A model generated the notes under the pieces. That model was not told the DNA's origin. It ran no database searches and saw nothing but the letters and a program-made list of their open reading frames with translations. The translations under genes and the position numbers were made by a program. 64,000 nucleotides of DNA. Source: Myxocyprinus asiaticus (taxonomy: Eukaryota > Chordata > Actinopteri > Cypriniformes > Catostomidae). Every line of letters starts with the position of its first letter. Positions within the stretch are counted from its first letter, which is position 1. Positions 34,293 to 44,428 of this stretch are shown here, one piece after another. The stretch covers positions 26,316,880-26,380,879 of the forward strand of contig NC_059379.1 in assembly GCF_019703515.2 (NCBI RefSeq), in the 5' to 3' direction.

Positions 34293-34874
34293 TTATCCTT
34301 GGAAATGATTGGGGTTAACCTGTGAAATGGGCTCAGACTGGTGTGTAAAATGTGGCTGTACGAGGAGTGAGTCTAGTCTGGCCTGTAGGTGTTGAATGTA
34401 CCTGGACATGGCGTGTGCAATAATTGCGATGATGATCCAACCACTAAGGAGGAGCCAGAGGGCAACCAAACTGATAGGGTGTTCTTGGTAAGATGACGAT
34501 CTGCTTATGTGACTAGGAAATATAGTGGTCAAGCCAGTCGGTCTGAGACTGAACTTCACTAATTTCATCCCTTCAGCCTGAAGCTGCTGTTGAAGGGTGT
34601 CATCAACGGTGAGGCTGTGACCTCTAAATGCGTCCATGATCTTAGTTTCTGCATCATGTTTGTCGACGTTGAGATGATGGAGGACAATATCGTCAATGTG
34701 CATGGTGGCTCCTTGGGGAACCATTAAGAAAACCGTTTGGTTTGGTAGTGTTAGTTTAATGGCTATATCACGGTGGTTGTATGACATTGGGACTTCGGGG
34801 GCTGGTGTGTTAACGAGCCAGCGATTGCCTGCTCGCTCTACCCTCGTCTCTGTTCCTTCATCTTTGATGGACAT
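34293..34874 (-). pseudogene. env-like transmembrane protein fragment of provirus X
   Basis: A 193-residue frame is the last coding sequence before the polypurine tract, the place of env in retroviruses. Near its C-terminus is one strong hydrophobic segment (LWLLLSGWIIIAIIAHA) followed by a basic, hydrophilic tail of about 35 residues, as expected for a membrane anchor and cytoplasmic tail. The N-terminal part is hydrophilic. I cannot point to a fusion peptide, a furin site or a CKS17-like motif. Identification as env is inferred from position and topology only. An old animal retrovirus-like copy; the upstream part is damaged. Confidence 0.45.
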
Positions 34875-35103
34875 GCTAACATGACACTTGTTCAGGGAAT
34901 TCGGCTCTTAGGCCGCAGAGGTAGTTATTCACCTCTCTAACAAAGGGGTTGCATTTGGACAAACCCAATGAATGTCCTTTGTCTAGGTACACATGTTAAG
35001 GTTAGGGATAAGGTAGAGCGTTGGTGGTGTTTTGAGGTGAATGTGTGCATTACCTCTCTGAAAACCAACATTAAATACAGACTTTAGTCTGTATATATTC
35101 TGC

Positions 35104-35421
35104 CTATGATGGTAGATTGAGGATAAATCCTATTTCGAGGTTCTGAAGATTTACATGGATTGGAATTGCAATGCCAAAACTATATACCAGGTGTATCTGT
35201 GAAGGTTGCACAGTGGAGATAGTAGCAGATCTAAGGATTTGTTCGACAAGGCCTAGGGAGACCAGGTAAGCTGGAATCCTTCCACCACTCAGACTGTTGC
35301 CTGAGGAGCTAATTTCCCTGAGGAGGTCCTGCATTAGATCTCTAACGATACATGCATAAGTTGTTTCCTCTGACAAAGTCCCTAAAGCGTGCAAAGTGTT
35401 ATTGATAAGAACGGAGTGCAA
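35104..35421 (-). pseudogene. provirus X, possible upstream env fragment
   Basis: A 105-residue frame 230 bases upstream of the transmembrane frame, in the same orientation. It is leucine/isoleucine-rich, with no clear domain. Its position between protease remnants and the membrane-anchor frame suggests it belongs to the same env-like gene, broken by stops. No family could be recognised. Confidence 0.3.
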
Positions 35422-35599
35422 ATTTACAGTGACTATAGTACCCTGAAGGGTTTTATTCAGGCTCTGTAATTATTCTTATTGGAGTCGTCGTCTCTGCTGG
35501 ATTTTTGGACGATGGTGACTTGTCCATCTGAAGCTGGCGAACTGTTTTCTGGACCAAGTGGTCTCGGTATGTCAACCTGAGCCCACGTGTCAACGATGG

Positions 35600-35930
35600 C
35601 AGTCAATGAGGGGAGCCAGTCGGTTCAGTAGGTCCCGGCCAACTAACAGTGGTTCCATATTAATGGGATATATGTAAACAGGGTCTATTAGCATCATCCT
35701 TGAAAGGTGTCAATCCAGGCCCATTTTGTGATAGACGACCTATCTTGCGTGTAGCTTGTGATGCTTACGTTGCAGGTCTCTTTCTATAACGGTTTGCCAA
35801 GGGAGAGATTTGCTTTAGCCACCTCCGCAAAGGTGTTGGAACCCATTAAACTTATTTCGGAACCGGTGTCGAGCAGTGCGTGGGAGCTGAATGACCCATG
35901 TGTCAGGCGTGGCCCTTACGGTACAGATCG
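35600..35930 (-). pseudogene. provirus X protease-like remnant
   Basis: In a short frame the sequence reads LLDTGSEISLMG, the active-site stretch of retropepsins (Asp-Thr-Gly at about 35862-35870), preceded by Ser/His/Ala-rich residues. The frame is too broken to follow to the flap. It sits between gag-like and env-like parts, so pol sequence beyond the protease has been deleted. Confidence 0.5.
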
Positions 35931-36164
35931 CCCATGAAGGTCAGAAAGGAGGTTGTGGCATGTTAGAAGTGACTGTTTTGGGGAGTAACTTGGACCCCGT
36001 TCCCCTTTTCCCGACCTACAAAATAAACTTTGGCGTTAACGGGAGGGGGTACATCGTCTAGTCATACTGACGGGGTTTCGGTGCAGTGTTCCTTTGAGGA
36101 GGTCGGCAGACCTGGTGAACAAAGGAGCACGTCAAGCTTAGTTACTAACTCAGTCAAGCATCTC

Positions 36165-36578
36165 CTAATATCTTCCATTTCCTCTCAAATCTTGTTCTCT
36201 GAGGGGATTTGAAACCTTGCCTACCCACTCACCTTCTTGTTTGGGTTTTCGTTCGAAACGCGCATTTACTTTCGACCGGTGAACATTTTGTTGTTTAGGT
36301 CTGCCATGACCCTGGGGGTGTATCTGGTCACCACCCCCCTGGTTCTGTTGCCTACCCTGCTGGCGGGGTGATCGGTGCCTCTGGGGTCCTGTTCTAGCAT
36401 TCACTTTAACACGAGGCATTTCGTTGCCTTCAAGCGCTAGGTCTGCATGTGAGGCTTGGATCCCCAGGACTCTAGCATCGCCTTCGTGCCCTCGGGCAAG
36501 GTGCACGCGTGTCTCCCATGCCAGTTGCACGTACCTTCTGATTTCCTGCATGGTGGGGTTGCACGTTCTGCAGTGCAT
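36165..36578 (-). pseudogene. provirus X gag-like C-terminal part
   Basis: 137 residues with a short helical start (MQEIRRYVQLAWETRVHL) and then a Gln/Gly/Arg-rich basic tail (RQQGRQQNQGGGDQ). No CCHC zinc knuckle is seen in it or in the bases that follow, up to the protease remnant. Basic GR-type tails in place of a zinc knuckle are known from foamy-virus gag, but the resemblance is only compositional. It follows the two preceding gag-like frames. Confidence 0.5.
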
Positions 36579-36590
36579 CGTGACGTCATA

Positions 36591-37316
36591 TCACACACAC
36601 TCGTGGAGGTTGTGAAGGAAGAGAGACTTGAAAGCTCGTTCCTCCTCCAGACCTGGTGCGTTACTTCCTTGGAAGTACGTGGTTCTCAGGTGTCTATAAT
36701 ACTCACACAGAGGCTCGTGACTCTTCTGGGTGATGGCGAAAGCAGCTATGGTAGCGGAGGTTTCGTCGATATACAGCGAATACTCCTCGCATAGGGCTTT
36801 ACACAGAGCTGAGTAGCGGTTTCGTGTACCAGTCAGAAGCGTTTCCATGAACACATGGACACTCCTTACCGTGGTCTTCCATATAAGCTTGAGTTTTTCA
36901 TGTGACGAAGCTTAAGGCAAGTCAACCAGGCAGTGCTCAATTTCCCTAAGATAACTGTCGATGTTTGAATCTCGATTATTTGGGTCAAAGCATTCTATGT
37001 CCCCTGCTAGGGACTCGAGTTGTCGGATGCACAAGTGTTGGTGGTGGTATGACCACGGGTCGTCCGAGTCATCCGAAACACCATAGTCACTCGGATCACT
37101 ATAGCGATGAGGACGACTTCCTCCCCTTCGTGGTGAGGAAGGAGTCCAGTCGACGCGTGGGGGTGGACCCCGGGTTGCATACAGCTCCCTGGCTAATGGG
37201 ATCTTCGAGCTGCTTACACCACTCTGGGTTTGAAAATAATTGTCCCCCCTCCATGGTGTGGAATCAGTCGGTTTGAAACACAAGGTGGCGTGACTGAAAA
37301 CCGACTGGGGGGGCAA
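36591..37316 (-). pseudogene. provirus X gag-like middle part
   Basis: Two frames (37316-36912 and 36854-36591) on the same strand. The first ends in an acidic capsid-like start (FDPNNRDSNIDSYLREIEHC) and the second is helical (RNRYSALCKALCEEYSLY, FKSLFLHNLHECV). The layout of charged and aliphatic positions resembles capsid helices of retroelement gag, but I name no specific family. Several frame changes separate them. Confidence 0.5.
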
Positions 37317-37457
37317 CTATAAGGAGGGGCACCTGCATCCAACCAGCGGGCCGCTGGAGGAGTTTGAAAGGTGTCTTGGAGGATGAAGACAGAGACTGTA
37401 CCACTAGGGGCAGCTCGGCTCCTAGCGTGTGTCCCTGGGTTTCTCAGGGGCATGTTT

Positions 37458-37775
37458 CTACACAGCGCCAAAGAGGGGGCCCTCTTCTATGTTAGATGTT
37501 GTGCTGTGCATTTCAGCTGCACTTACCTGATCTGACTCTACTCTTAGCTGGGCAGCTTGAAGCTGCCTGCACAGGGTTTCGTTTTCCTCCTGCATCCGGG
37601 CATTATCTTCCTGTGCCTGGACTTTCTCAGCTTGGGTGCAACTAACATGTTGTTGCAGGCTGAGATTTTCCCTCTGCACCGCTTGGTAGCTGCTCTGCAG
37701 CTGGGCGAGCTGGGTCTGGTGCTCGGCGGTTTGCAGTTGGGTTTTGCGGTGATGAAGAAGGAACATTTGGCCCAC
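37458..37775 (-). pseudogene. provirus X N-terminal coiled-coil (gag leader) frame
   Basis: A frame of 105 residues with strong heptad spacing of Leu and Gln/Glu (TAEHQTQLAQLQSSYQAV, QAEKVQAQEDNARMQEENE), predicting a long coiled coil. It lies just inside the 5' LTR remnant and before the gag-like frames, so it is probably the N-terminal part of gag. It is fused upstream to LTR sequence near 37790, where the primer-binding site would be, so the original start is uncertain. Confidence 0.5.
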
Positions 37776-37799
37776 TAGGTCTGGGATTGTGCTCTTTTG

Positions 37800-38585
37800 G
37801 CTTGTGTGCGTGTGTGTGTGCGGTTAGTACAAGAGAGAGAGAATTAAGTGACGGCCCCAAAGCCAATTTCGTGATTGTGGGAGAGAAAGCAGCTGTTAGT
37901 TTATCACTCAGAGATGCGGTGGATGGCTCCTACACCGTCCTGTGTTCTTTGATTCTTTAATGGATAAACTCAGTTTGCCGGTCTCACCCACGATGGCAGA
38001 AATGCACAACAGCCCAATGTGGCTGGACCACAATACAGCAATCAAATTTGTGATAATTAATACCCTGAGTATTAATAATGAGCGGACATGGTGGTCCGTA
38101 AACTGTACAAGCAAAAACTTTGATACACAAGAATAACACACTATAATATTCTATTTCTGCCCAGATGTAAACCTCTTACTTGAATCACATGAGGATGCAG
38201 AATGTGTGTTCATCTGTCCTTTAACTCAGACTCGGTTCCTCGAGGCTTGGGTGATGATGGTAGGCCGTTTCCTCGCTCTGTCGGAGGGCGGTACGGCTGC
38301 TGATTCTCGGCGGGATGACGGAGAAATCAGTGACGTCGACTTGATTGAAGATGGAAGAGAAATCTTTTATCTCTTCACTTCTGCAGGCAAATGGATGAAG
38401 ATGCGGATTGCTCGGCGGTCTCCTTCGGATCCGTTAGAGTGTTCGGTGGAACACAGAGCAATCTCAACTCATCCAGCGAGATGGAGATTGTATGGCCACA
38501 GTTTCAAATCGGATGTTACTTCCTTGTGCCATGAGGCTGCACCTAAGAGCAGCGATGAGCTGCGTCTACACACGGCGAGCAAAGT
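37800..38585 (-). repeat. 5' LTR remnant of provirus X
   Basis: Matches 32840-33606 of the 3' LTR in the same orientation (for example GACGGCCCCAAAGCC and the TGACGTCGACTTGATTGAAG segment). The inner edge is lost at about 37800-37830, and the outer half is lost where DIRS copy 3 starts. Confidence 0.85.
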
Positions 38586-38702
38586 GCTGTGTTTCCCCTG
38601 GGCGCTTCGGCAGCCTGAGTCTGCAGGTGCTAAAAGAGTATATTAGAAAGAGTATATTTCCTTCTAAAAGAGCTCGCGCAAACGCTTGGCATCTTTTTAA
38701 AG

Positions 38703-40134
38703 ATGTCCTTCCGCATTTGCGTTACTGGATGTGCCCGTTATCTCTCCCCTCCGGATACTCATGAAATCTGCCTTGAGTGTCTGGGGCACCAGCACGCTGA
38801 GGCAGCTTTCGTGGAAGGGTTATGTTCTCATTGCGAGAACATGCCCATGAGAACGTTGCGGTCGTGGCTCACTTCCTTCTTCATGAAGCAAGGAGCCACC
38901 GCGGCTGCTCCCCAACCCGGACTGTCCTGGGCTGAAGCTCAGCCGGCTGGCTCAGCAAGCACCGCAGATGTGGACAAGGGAGCATTTCCACCGGCTCAGC
39001 CCCCACGGACCTCCCATCCCCCAGCACGCTCGTTCTGTCTGGACGAGCTGTCGAGTGATGCAGGCGGTCTGCCTCAGGGCGGGTTTAATGTGTTGTTCGC
39101 GGCTCGCGACGAGGATGAGCTTTCGGTCGCGGCATCGGAGGGTAGGTTTCTGCTATAGGAAGCAGACAAATCTTTTGAGCTCCCGCCCATGGGTGATAGA
39201 GCACAGGATGAGTCAGATGCTGAGATGGCAGCCATGCTTGCCTGGGCAGCTGTGAACATTGGGCTGGAGTGGAACCCTCCACCCTGCCCTGAGTGTTCAC
39301 GGCTGGATGATTGGTTTCTGGGCTCAGAGTGCGACTCACAACTGCGCGCCGCCCCAGTGCTTTTCTTCCCGGAAGTGCATGAGGAGCTAACGAAGTCATG
39401 GAAGGCAACTTTTACTGCCCGTACACGCTTCGCAGGCTTGTCCACTCTGACTACCCTCGACGGCGGAGTGGCTAAGGGATATGTCAAGCTTCCCCAGGTG
39501 GAGCGCACCGTAGCGGTGTATTTATGCCCGCAGGGCACAGCCAACTGGCGCGACCGACCAAGGCTCCCTTCTAAGGCCTGTAAGTTCTCTTCCTCTTTAA
39601 TGACGAAGGCTTACAAGGCCACGGGTCAGGCCGCTTCTGCCCTGCATGCCATGGCCATCCTGCAGGTCCACCAAGCCAAGGCGCTAAAAGACCTGTGCCT
39701 TACGTGCGACGAAGGTCACGGTGCGCACTCTGGGGCGGACGATGTCCATGCTTGTGGTCCAAGAGCAGCACCTGTGGCTCAACCTTGTGGAGATACGTGA
39801 CGCCGAGAAAGTCCGCTTTCTTGATGCGCCCATCTCCCAAGGGGGGCTTTTTGGTGACATCGTCTAGGATTTCGCCCATCAGTTCTTGACGGTGAGAAAA
39901 CAGACCGAGGCAATTAAACACATCCTGCCGTGGCGCGACCCGGCCACCTTCAGGCCACCGAGGTCCCGCACCCCGTCTGCTTCTCGCCAGAGCTGTTCCC
40001 CTGCGGTGCCGGCACCGGCTCCTGGACCATCGGAGCCTGCAAGCCGGCCTCAGAGAAAAAGATCCTCCCGCGGGAATTCGGCTCCACCTGCCCATCAGTC
40101 GGCCCCCAAGAACCCCAGAAGGGCATCGAGGTGA
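38703..40134 (+). pseudogene. DIRS copy 3 gag
   Basis: The ATG at 38703 opens MSFRICVTGCARYL with the family Cys cluster (including C-x2-C at ICLECLG and CSHCEN). An in-frame TAG at 39156-39158 splits it, after which the same frame continues (39189-39800) with MHEELTKSWKA and LTTLDGGVAKGY. Near 39700 the frame shifts and LDAPISQGGLFGDIV is followed by TAG at 39866-39868. The C-terminal Pro/Ser/Arg-rich tail ends near 40134. Copy 3 gives the longest gag in the window. Confidence 0.82.
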
Positions 40135-40533
40135 TCCTGACATGGCCGCCCAGGGATGAGGCGACCACTCTTGTCCGGTCTGGCCGGGGACATCACTCCA
40201 GCCCCACCATCACCCCTGGGCCAGCGTGTGGTGAGTATGACATCGCCGAGTGCCCTCTGGGTCTCGGCACCCACATGGTCAATAAAAGAGCTCATTTCCT
40301 CATTCCCTGGGCCAGCGCACAAGCAACGGCCAGGTGCTGGAAGTCTTTCCGGTCAATCAGGCGAACGCGAGTACTTCCCGTTCCCTCATTCTCCATCGAG
40401 AGACAGCCGGTGAACAGGTAAGTGAGCTGGACTCTGGGGCCACTCGCCCACCCCAGTTACCAGCCACCGTTGCAGGCTTGCGGAGGAGCACGTCCCCCCT
40501 GGGCTGTCTTCCAGGTGGGGAGCCTGCTCTGCC

Positions 40534-41508
40534 TTGCCGCGAACCACTCTGCCTGGGCACGGTAAGTCCAGTCATCCCCCTGGTGCTGCTGCCACGGAGG
40601 CCGGAGGCCTGGTTAGAGCTCTCCAGCCCCTCACGCTGGCTTATCAGGATGATTCGCCTCGGCTACGTGATCCAGTTCGCCAGACGCCCGCCCCGGTTCA
40701 GTGGCATCCTCTCCACTACGGTGCAGGGCGAGGGTGCCTTTGGGCGGAAGTTGCCACACTTCTGGTGAAGGGAGCAATAGAGCCCGTCCCCGTAGTCTTC
40801 TACAGCCCTTATTTTATCGTGCCCAAGAGAGGGGGAGGGTCGTGCCCAATCTTGGACCTGCGTGCCATGATCAAGGCCTTACACAGGCTTCCATTCAGGA
40901 TGTTAACGCAGAAGCGCATCCTGGCGTCAGTACGATATCAGGATTGGTTCGCGGCCATCGACCTGAAGGACGCGTACTTTTACGTATTGATCCTTCCTCG
41001 ACACAGACCCTTTCTTCAGTTTGCTTTCGAGGGACAAGAGTACCAGTACAAGGTCCTCCCCTTCAGTCTGTCCCTGTCCCCTCACATCTTTACCAAAGTC
41101 GCAGAGGCTGCCCTGGCCCCGCTAAGGGAAAAGGGCATACACATTCTCAATTATCTCGACGACTGGCTAATCCTAGCTCACTCGTGAGATCTATTGTGTG
41201 CACACAGGGATCTTGTGCTTCAGCACCTCGATTGACTCGGGCTTCAGGTCAACTGGGAGAAGAGAAAGCTCTCCCCTGTGCAGAGCATCTCTTTTCTCAG
41301 TATGGAGTTGGACTCAGTCACTCTCAGGGCACGTCTTACGACCGAATGTGCTCAGTCAGTGCTGACCTGCCTGAAGACCTTCAGGCAGAAGGTAGAGGCA
41401 CCAGTGAAACAATTTCAGAGGCTCCTGGAGCATATGGCATCCTCTGCGGCGGTTCTCCCCCTCGGGTTGATGCATATGAGACCGCTTCAGCACTGGCTAC
41501 AGACTTGA
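40534..41508 (+). pseudogene. DIRS copy 3 reverse transcriptase with intact palm motifs
   Basis: The frame 40534-41187 contains IVPKRGGGSCPILDLRAM (fingers), AAIDLKDAYFYVLI (first palm Asp), LPFSLSLSPHIFTK and LNYLDDWLILAHS, where YLDD holds the catalytic aspartates. A TGA at 41185-41187 replaces the CGA (Arg) seen in copy 2. The same frame continues with the thumb (LDSVTLRARLTTEC) to a second CGA-to-TGA stop at 41506-41508. The fold is clearly DIRS-type rather than LINE or retroviral. The enzyme would copy element RNA. Confidence 0.88.
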
Positions 41509-41544
41509 GTCCTGAGGTGGGCATGGTGCCACGGCACCCAGGGT

Positions 41545-42218
41545 GTGACCATCATGCCACAGTGCCATCAGACTTTCAACCCTTGGTCAGACCTGGCATT
41601 TCTACGGACAGGTGTTCCCCTAGAGCAGATCTCAAGGTGCGTCGTGGTCATGACAGATGCCTCGAACTCGGGCTGCTGTGCCATGTGCAATGGGCAGGCA
41701 GTGTCGGGGCTCTGGATGGGGCCCCGACTCCAATGGCACATCAACTGCTTAGAGTTGCTGGCAGCATCGCTAGCCCTGAGGAGGACTGGCCATTGATTCA
41801 GGGCAAGCATGTTTTGGTCCGAACCGATGACACAGCGACTGCAGCGTACATAAACCGCCAAGGTGGCATACGCTCGCGTCACATGTCACAAATCGCCCAC
41901 CGCCTCCTCCTTTGGAGTCAGCAGATCTTGAAGTCTCTGCAAGCCACTCACCTTCCGGGCGCCTTCAACCATGCAGCGGACATGCTTTCATGGCAGGTAA
42001 CGCTCCGTGGGGAGTGGAGACTCCACCCCCACGTAGTCCAGCTGATTTGGGAGAGATTCGGGGAGGCACAGGTAGACCTGTTTGCCTCCCAAGACACCTC
42101 TCACTGCCCCCTGTGGTACTCCCTGTCCGAGGCCTCCCTCGGTACGGATGCTTTGGCACACAGCTGGCCTCGGGGGCTACGCAAGTATCTGTTTCCTCCT
42201 GTGAGCCTCATTGCATAG
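41545..42218 (+). pseudogene. DIRS copy 3 RNase H and linker
   Basis: The first part (41545-41790) reads VVMTDASNSGCC and NCLELLAASLAL (Asp and Glu of the active site). A one-base deletion near 41790 shifts the frame, and the RNase H end follows in another frame as VRTDDTATAAYINRQGG (second Asp). Then comes the linker VVQLIWERFGEAQVDLFA, up to a CAG-to-TAG stop at 42216-42218. The 505-residue open frame 40701-42218 is real only from about 41797 on; its first half is a shadow of RT. Confidence 0.82.
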
Positions 42219-42400
42219 ACTCTGTGCAAAGTCAGGGAGGATGAGCAGCAAGTCCTGTTCTTTGCGCCATACTGGCCCAACCGGACTTGGTTCTCGGATC
42301 TGATGCTCCTGACAGTAGTACCTCCCTGGTGCACCCACAGCCGGACCTCTGGAATCTCCACATCTGGCTCCTGGACGGGACATGGTAGTCCTTGAAGTGG

Positions 42401-43237
42401 CGTCTTTTCGCTAACTGGTGTTCTTCCTGCGAGGTCTGTGCTGTCTTCAGGAAGGGCTGGAGAGATGGCTGTCTCCCTCTATCCTGAAAGTGTACATGGC
42501 TGCCATAGCAGCTTACCATGATACACTGGACGGCAGTCCCTCACGACAGCGTGACCTGATCAACAGGTTCCTCAAAGGCGCGAGGAGATTGAATCCTCCT
42601 AGACCGCGCCTGATCACCTCTTGGGATCTCTCTGTGGTCCTACCTGCCCTACAGAGAGCCCCGTTTGAGCCCCTGGAGCAGGCCAAGCACAGCACTCTGT
42701 CTCTGAAGACGGCCCTCCTGGTGGCGCTCACTTCCATCAAGAGGTTGGGGGACCTGCAGGCACTTTCTGTTACCAGCGAATGCCTGGAGTTCGGGCCAGC
42801 ACACTCTCACGTGATCTTGAGACCCCGGCCCGATTACATGCCCAAAGTTCCCACCACTCCTTTTCGGGGACCAGGTGGTGAACCTGCAAGTCCTCCCTTC
42901 AGAGGAGGAAGACCAGGCCTTGTCATTGCTGTGTCCAGTTCATGCCCTGCACATCTATCTGGACCGCATGCAGAGCTTTAGACGCTCGGAGCAGCTCTTT
43001 GTCTGTTTTGGAGGACAGCAGAAGGGGAAAGCTGTCTTCAAGCAGAGGTTGGCCCATTGGATTTTGGATGCAATTTCTCTTGCATACCAGTCTTAGGACT
43101 TGCTGTGCCCCTTGGGGGTCCGGGCGCACTCCACTAGAGGTGTTGCGTCCTCCTGGGCACTGGCAAGGGGGGCCTCTCTAGCAGAAATATACAGAGCTGT
43201 GGGTCGGGCTACAGCCAATACCTTTGCGAGGTTTTAA
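42401..43237 (+). pseudogene. DIRS copy 3 tyrosine recombinase without its tyrosine
   Basis: The core-binding part (RWLSPSILKVYMAAIAAYHD) and the first arginine region (LTSIKRLGDLQALSV) are present in one frame. An extra G near 42865 shifts the frame to VNLQVLPSEEEDQALSLL. A CAG-to-TAG stop lies at 43094-43096. The HxxR box is HSTRGVASSWAL at about 43136-43171. The nucleophile position reads TFARF-stop: TAA at 43235-43237 where copies 1 and 2 have TAC. The enzyme could not form the covalent DNA intermediate even if the frame were open. Confidence 0.88.
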
Positions 43238-44025
43238 AACCTGTGCATAGACCTGGTTTCGACCTGAGTGTTACATGGTAAGAGCAGGTAGACCGGGTGG
43301 CCGGTTCGGTGTACCGCTTGCATTGCGCCTTTCCCCTTTTTCAAAGGTGATGATGTACGCTTTTTGTCCACAACAGTTCCCCATACCGGTGAACTCCGGA
43401 TGCCTCTTTAAATCTTTAGCACTGTACGGTGATGAACTCGGCAGAGGAGTAACGCCACCAGGCCCAGTACTCGTGGTATTCCCCTTTTCAGGTGAGCCTG
43501 TGTGCTTGGGCTCAGTGCTCCATGCATGGTGATTCTCCTTTGGTAATCCCGTATGTTGAGTTTCCACTGTTCGGTTTCCCCCTTAGGTGAAACCTGTTTT
43601 TTCCCTCATCAGAGCTTTCTCTGTCTTGGCCACTGTGCTGCATACCCTCTCTGTAGATAGGGTCCTCCTGTGGTATCATTCCATATGTGTACTTCCCCAG
43701 TGGAAAGTCCATGTGAGGTATGCTCCACATGTTAACCTCCCTCCATCAAGATGTGGTCTCTGTAGTGCTCTCTTTCCTGGACAGGGAAGAGCACTTCCCA
43801 GCGCTATTCTAGTAAGTGCTTGGTGGGAGATTGCTTAACAGCAAATTAAGAAAGGCACCGCCGGTAGCCTACTTGGGTAAGTGCCTTCTCCCCCCTTAAT
43901 GGGACTAGGGAGACACCTAACCTAAATTGCTGGAAGGTCACAACATGGTTGAGTGCTCGCTGCGAGGCATGCAGCAGCTTGCCCGTGTCCATTCTTCCAT
44001 GCCTCATGACACGGTTCAGTACCTG

Positions 44026-44160
44026 CAGCGTTTCCTATAGGAACCCCTAGTGTCAGTACATCGACACGACGTCGAGTGAGTTACAGACAGGGAACGTCTT
44101 GGTTACTGATGTAACCTCTGTTCCCTGATGGAGGGAATGAGACGTTGTGTCCCTCCTGCC
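44026..44160. repeat. DIRS copy 3 internal complementary region
   Basis: Contains CTAGTGTCAGTACATCGACA, GAGTTACAGACAGGGAACG and TGGTTACTGATGTAACC, the two tips joined. It lies directly upstream of the 3' terminal repeat, as in copies 1 and 2. Confidence 0.82.
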
Positions 44161-44189
44161 GCGGCGCTGAACCGGCCGCTGACATGGCC

Positions 44190-44428
44190 GGGACTCTCTA
44201 TCGGCTCCTCAGCATAAATCTGAATGAGTGATACACGCCATCTCCTTTTATACCCGTATGTTCGGGGCGGAGAGTGGCATGCAAATTCCACTCGCCAATT
44301 TTCATTGGCCTTTTCTATTTTAAGCAAAGGTGATTGGGGCTCTCAAGATTGAACCCCTAGTGTCACTACATCGACACAACGTCTCGTTCCCTCCATTAGG
44401 GAACAGAGGTTACATCAGTAACCAAGAC
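44190..44428. repeat. DIRS copy 3 terminal repeat (only one present)
   Basis: Ends TAACCAAGAC at the outer tip. On the minus strand it carries the octamer (44286-44279) and TATA box (44252-44245), so its promoter faces antisense into the element. Confidence 0.85.

Larger units (their letters stand above)
27640..38585 (-). mobile_element. retrovirus-like LTR element (provirus X), pol-deleted
   Basis: Minus-strand order: 5' LTR remnant (38585-37800), coiled-coil and gag-like frames (37775-36165), protease-like segment (about 35900), env-like frames (35421-34293), polypurine tract (33910-33900) and 3' LTR. RT, RNase H and integrase are absent, apparently through a deletion between protease and env. 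The primer-binding site is lost where LTR joins gag near 37800. The 3' LTR is interrupted by DIRS copy 2, and the 5' LTR is cut at about 38585 and joined to DIRS copy 3. Family assignment is open: env placement suggests a retrovirus or env-bearing gypsy relative. Confidence 0.7.
38586..44428 (+). mobile_element. DIRS retrotransposon copy 3, lacks 5' terminal repeat
   Basis: 5.84 kb on the plus strand. It begins in the 5' leader (CCCCTGGGCGCTTCGGCAG, shared with copy 2) without any upstream terminal repeat and ends with an internal complementary region and a 3' terminal repeat. It is the only copy in the window that keeps the RT palm. Gag, RT, RNase H and recombinase are all recognisable but carry several stops and frameshifts, including loss of the recombinase tyrosine. 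Confidence 0.9.

Noticed and set aside
34293..34874. Host membrane protein gene
   Set aside because: It lies between a retropepsin-like remnant and a polypurine tract next to an LTR, so it belongs to the provirus and not to a host gene.
40701..42218. 505-residue open frame on the plus strand
   Set aside because: Only the part from about 41797 is DIRS coding sequence. The first half is an out-of-frame shadow of the RT, and the length is accidental.
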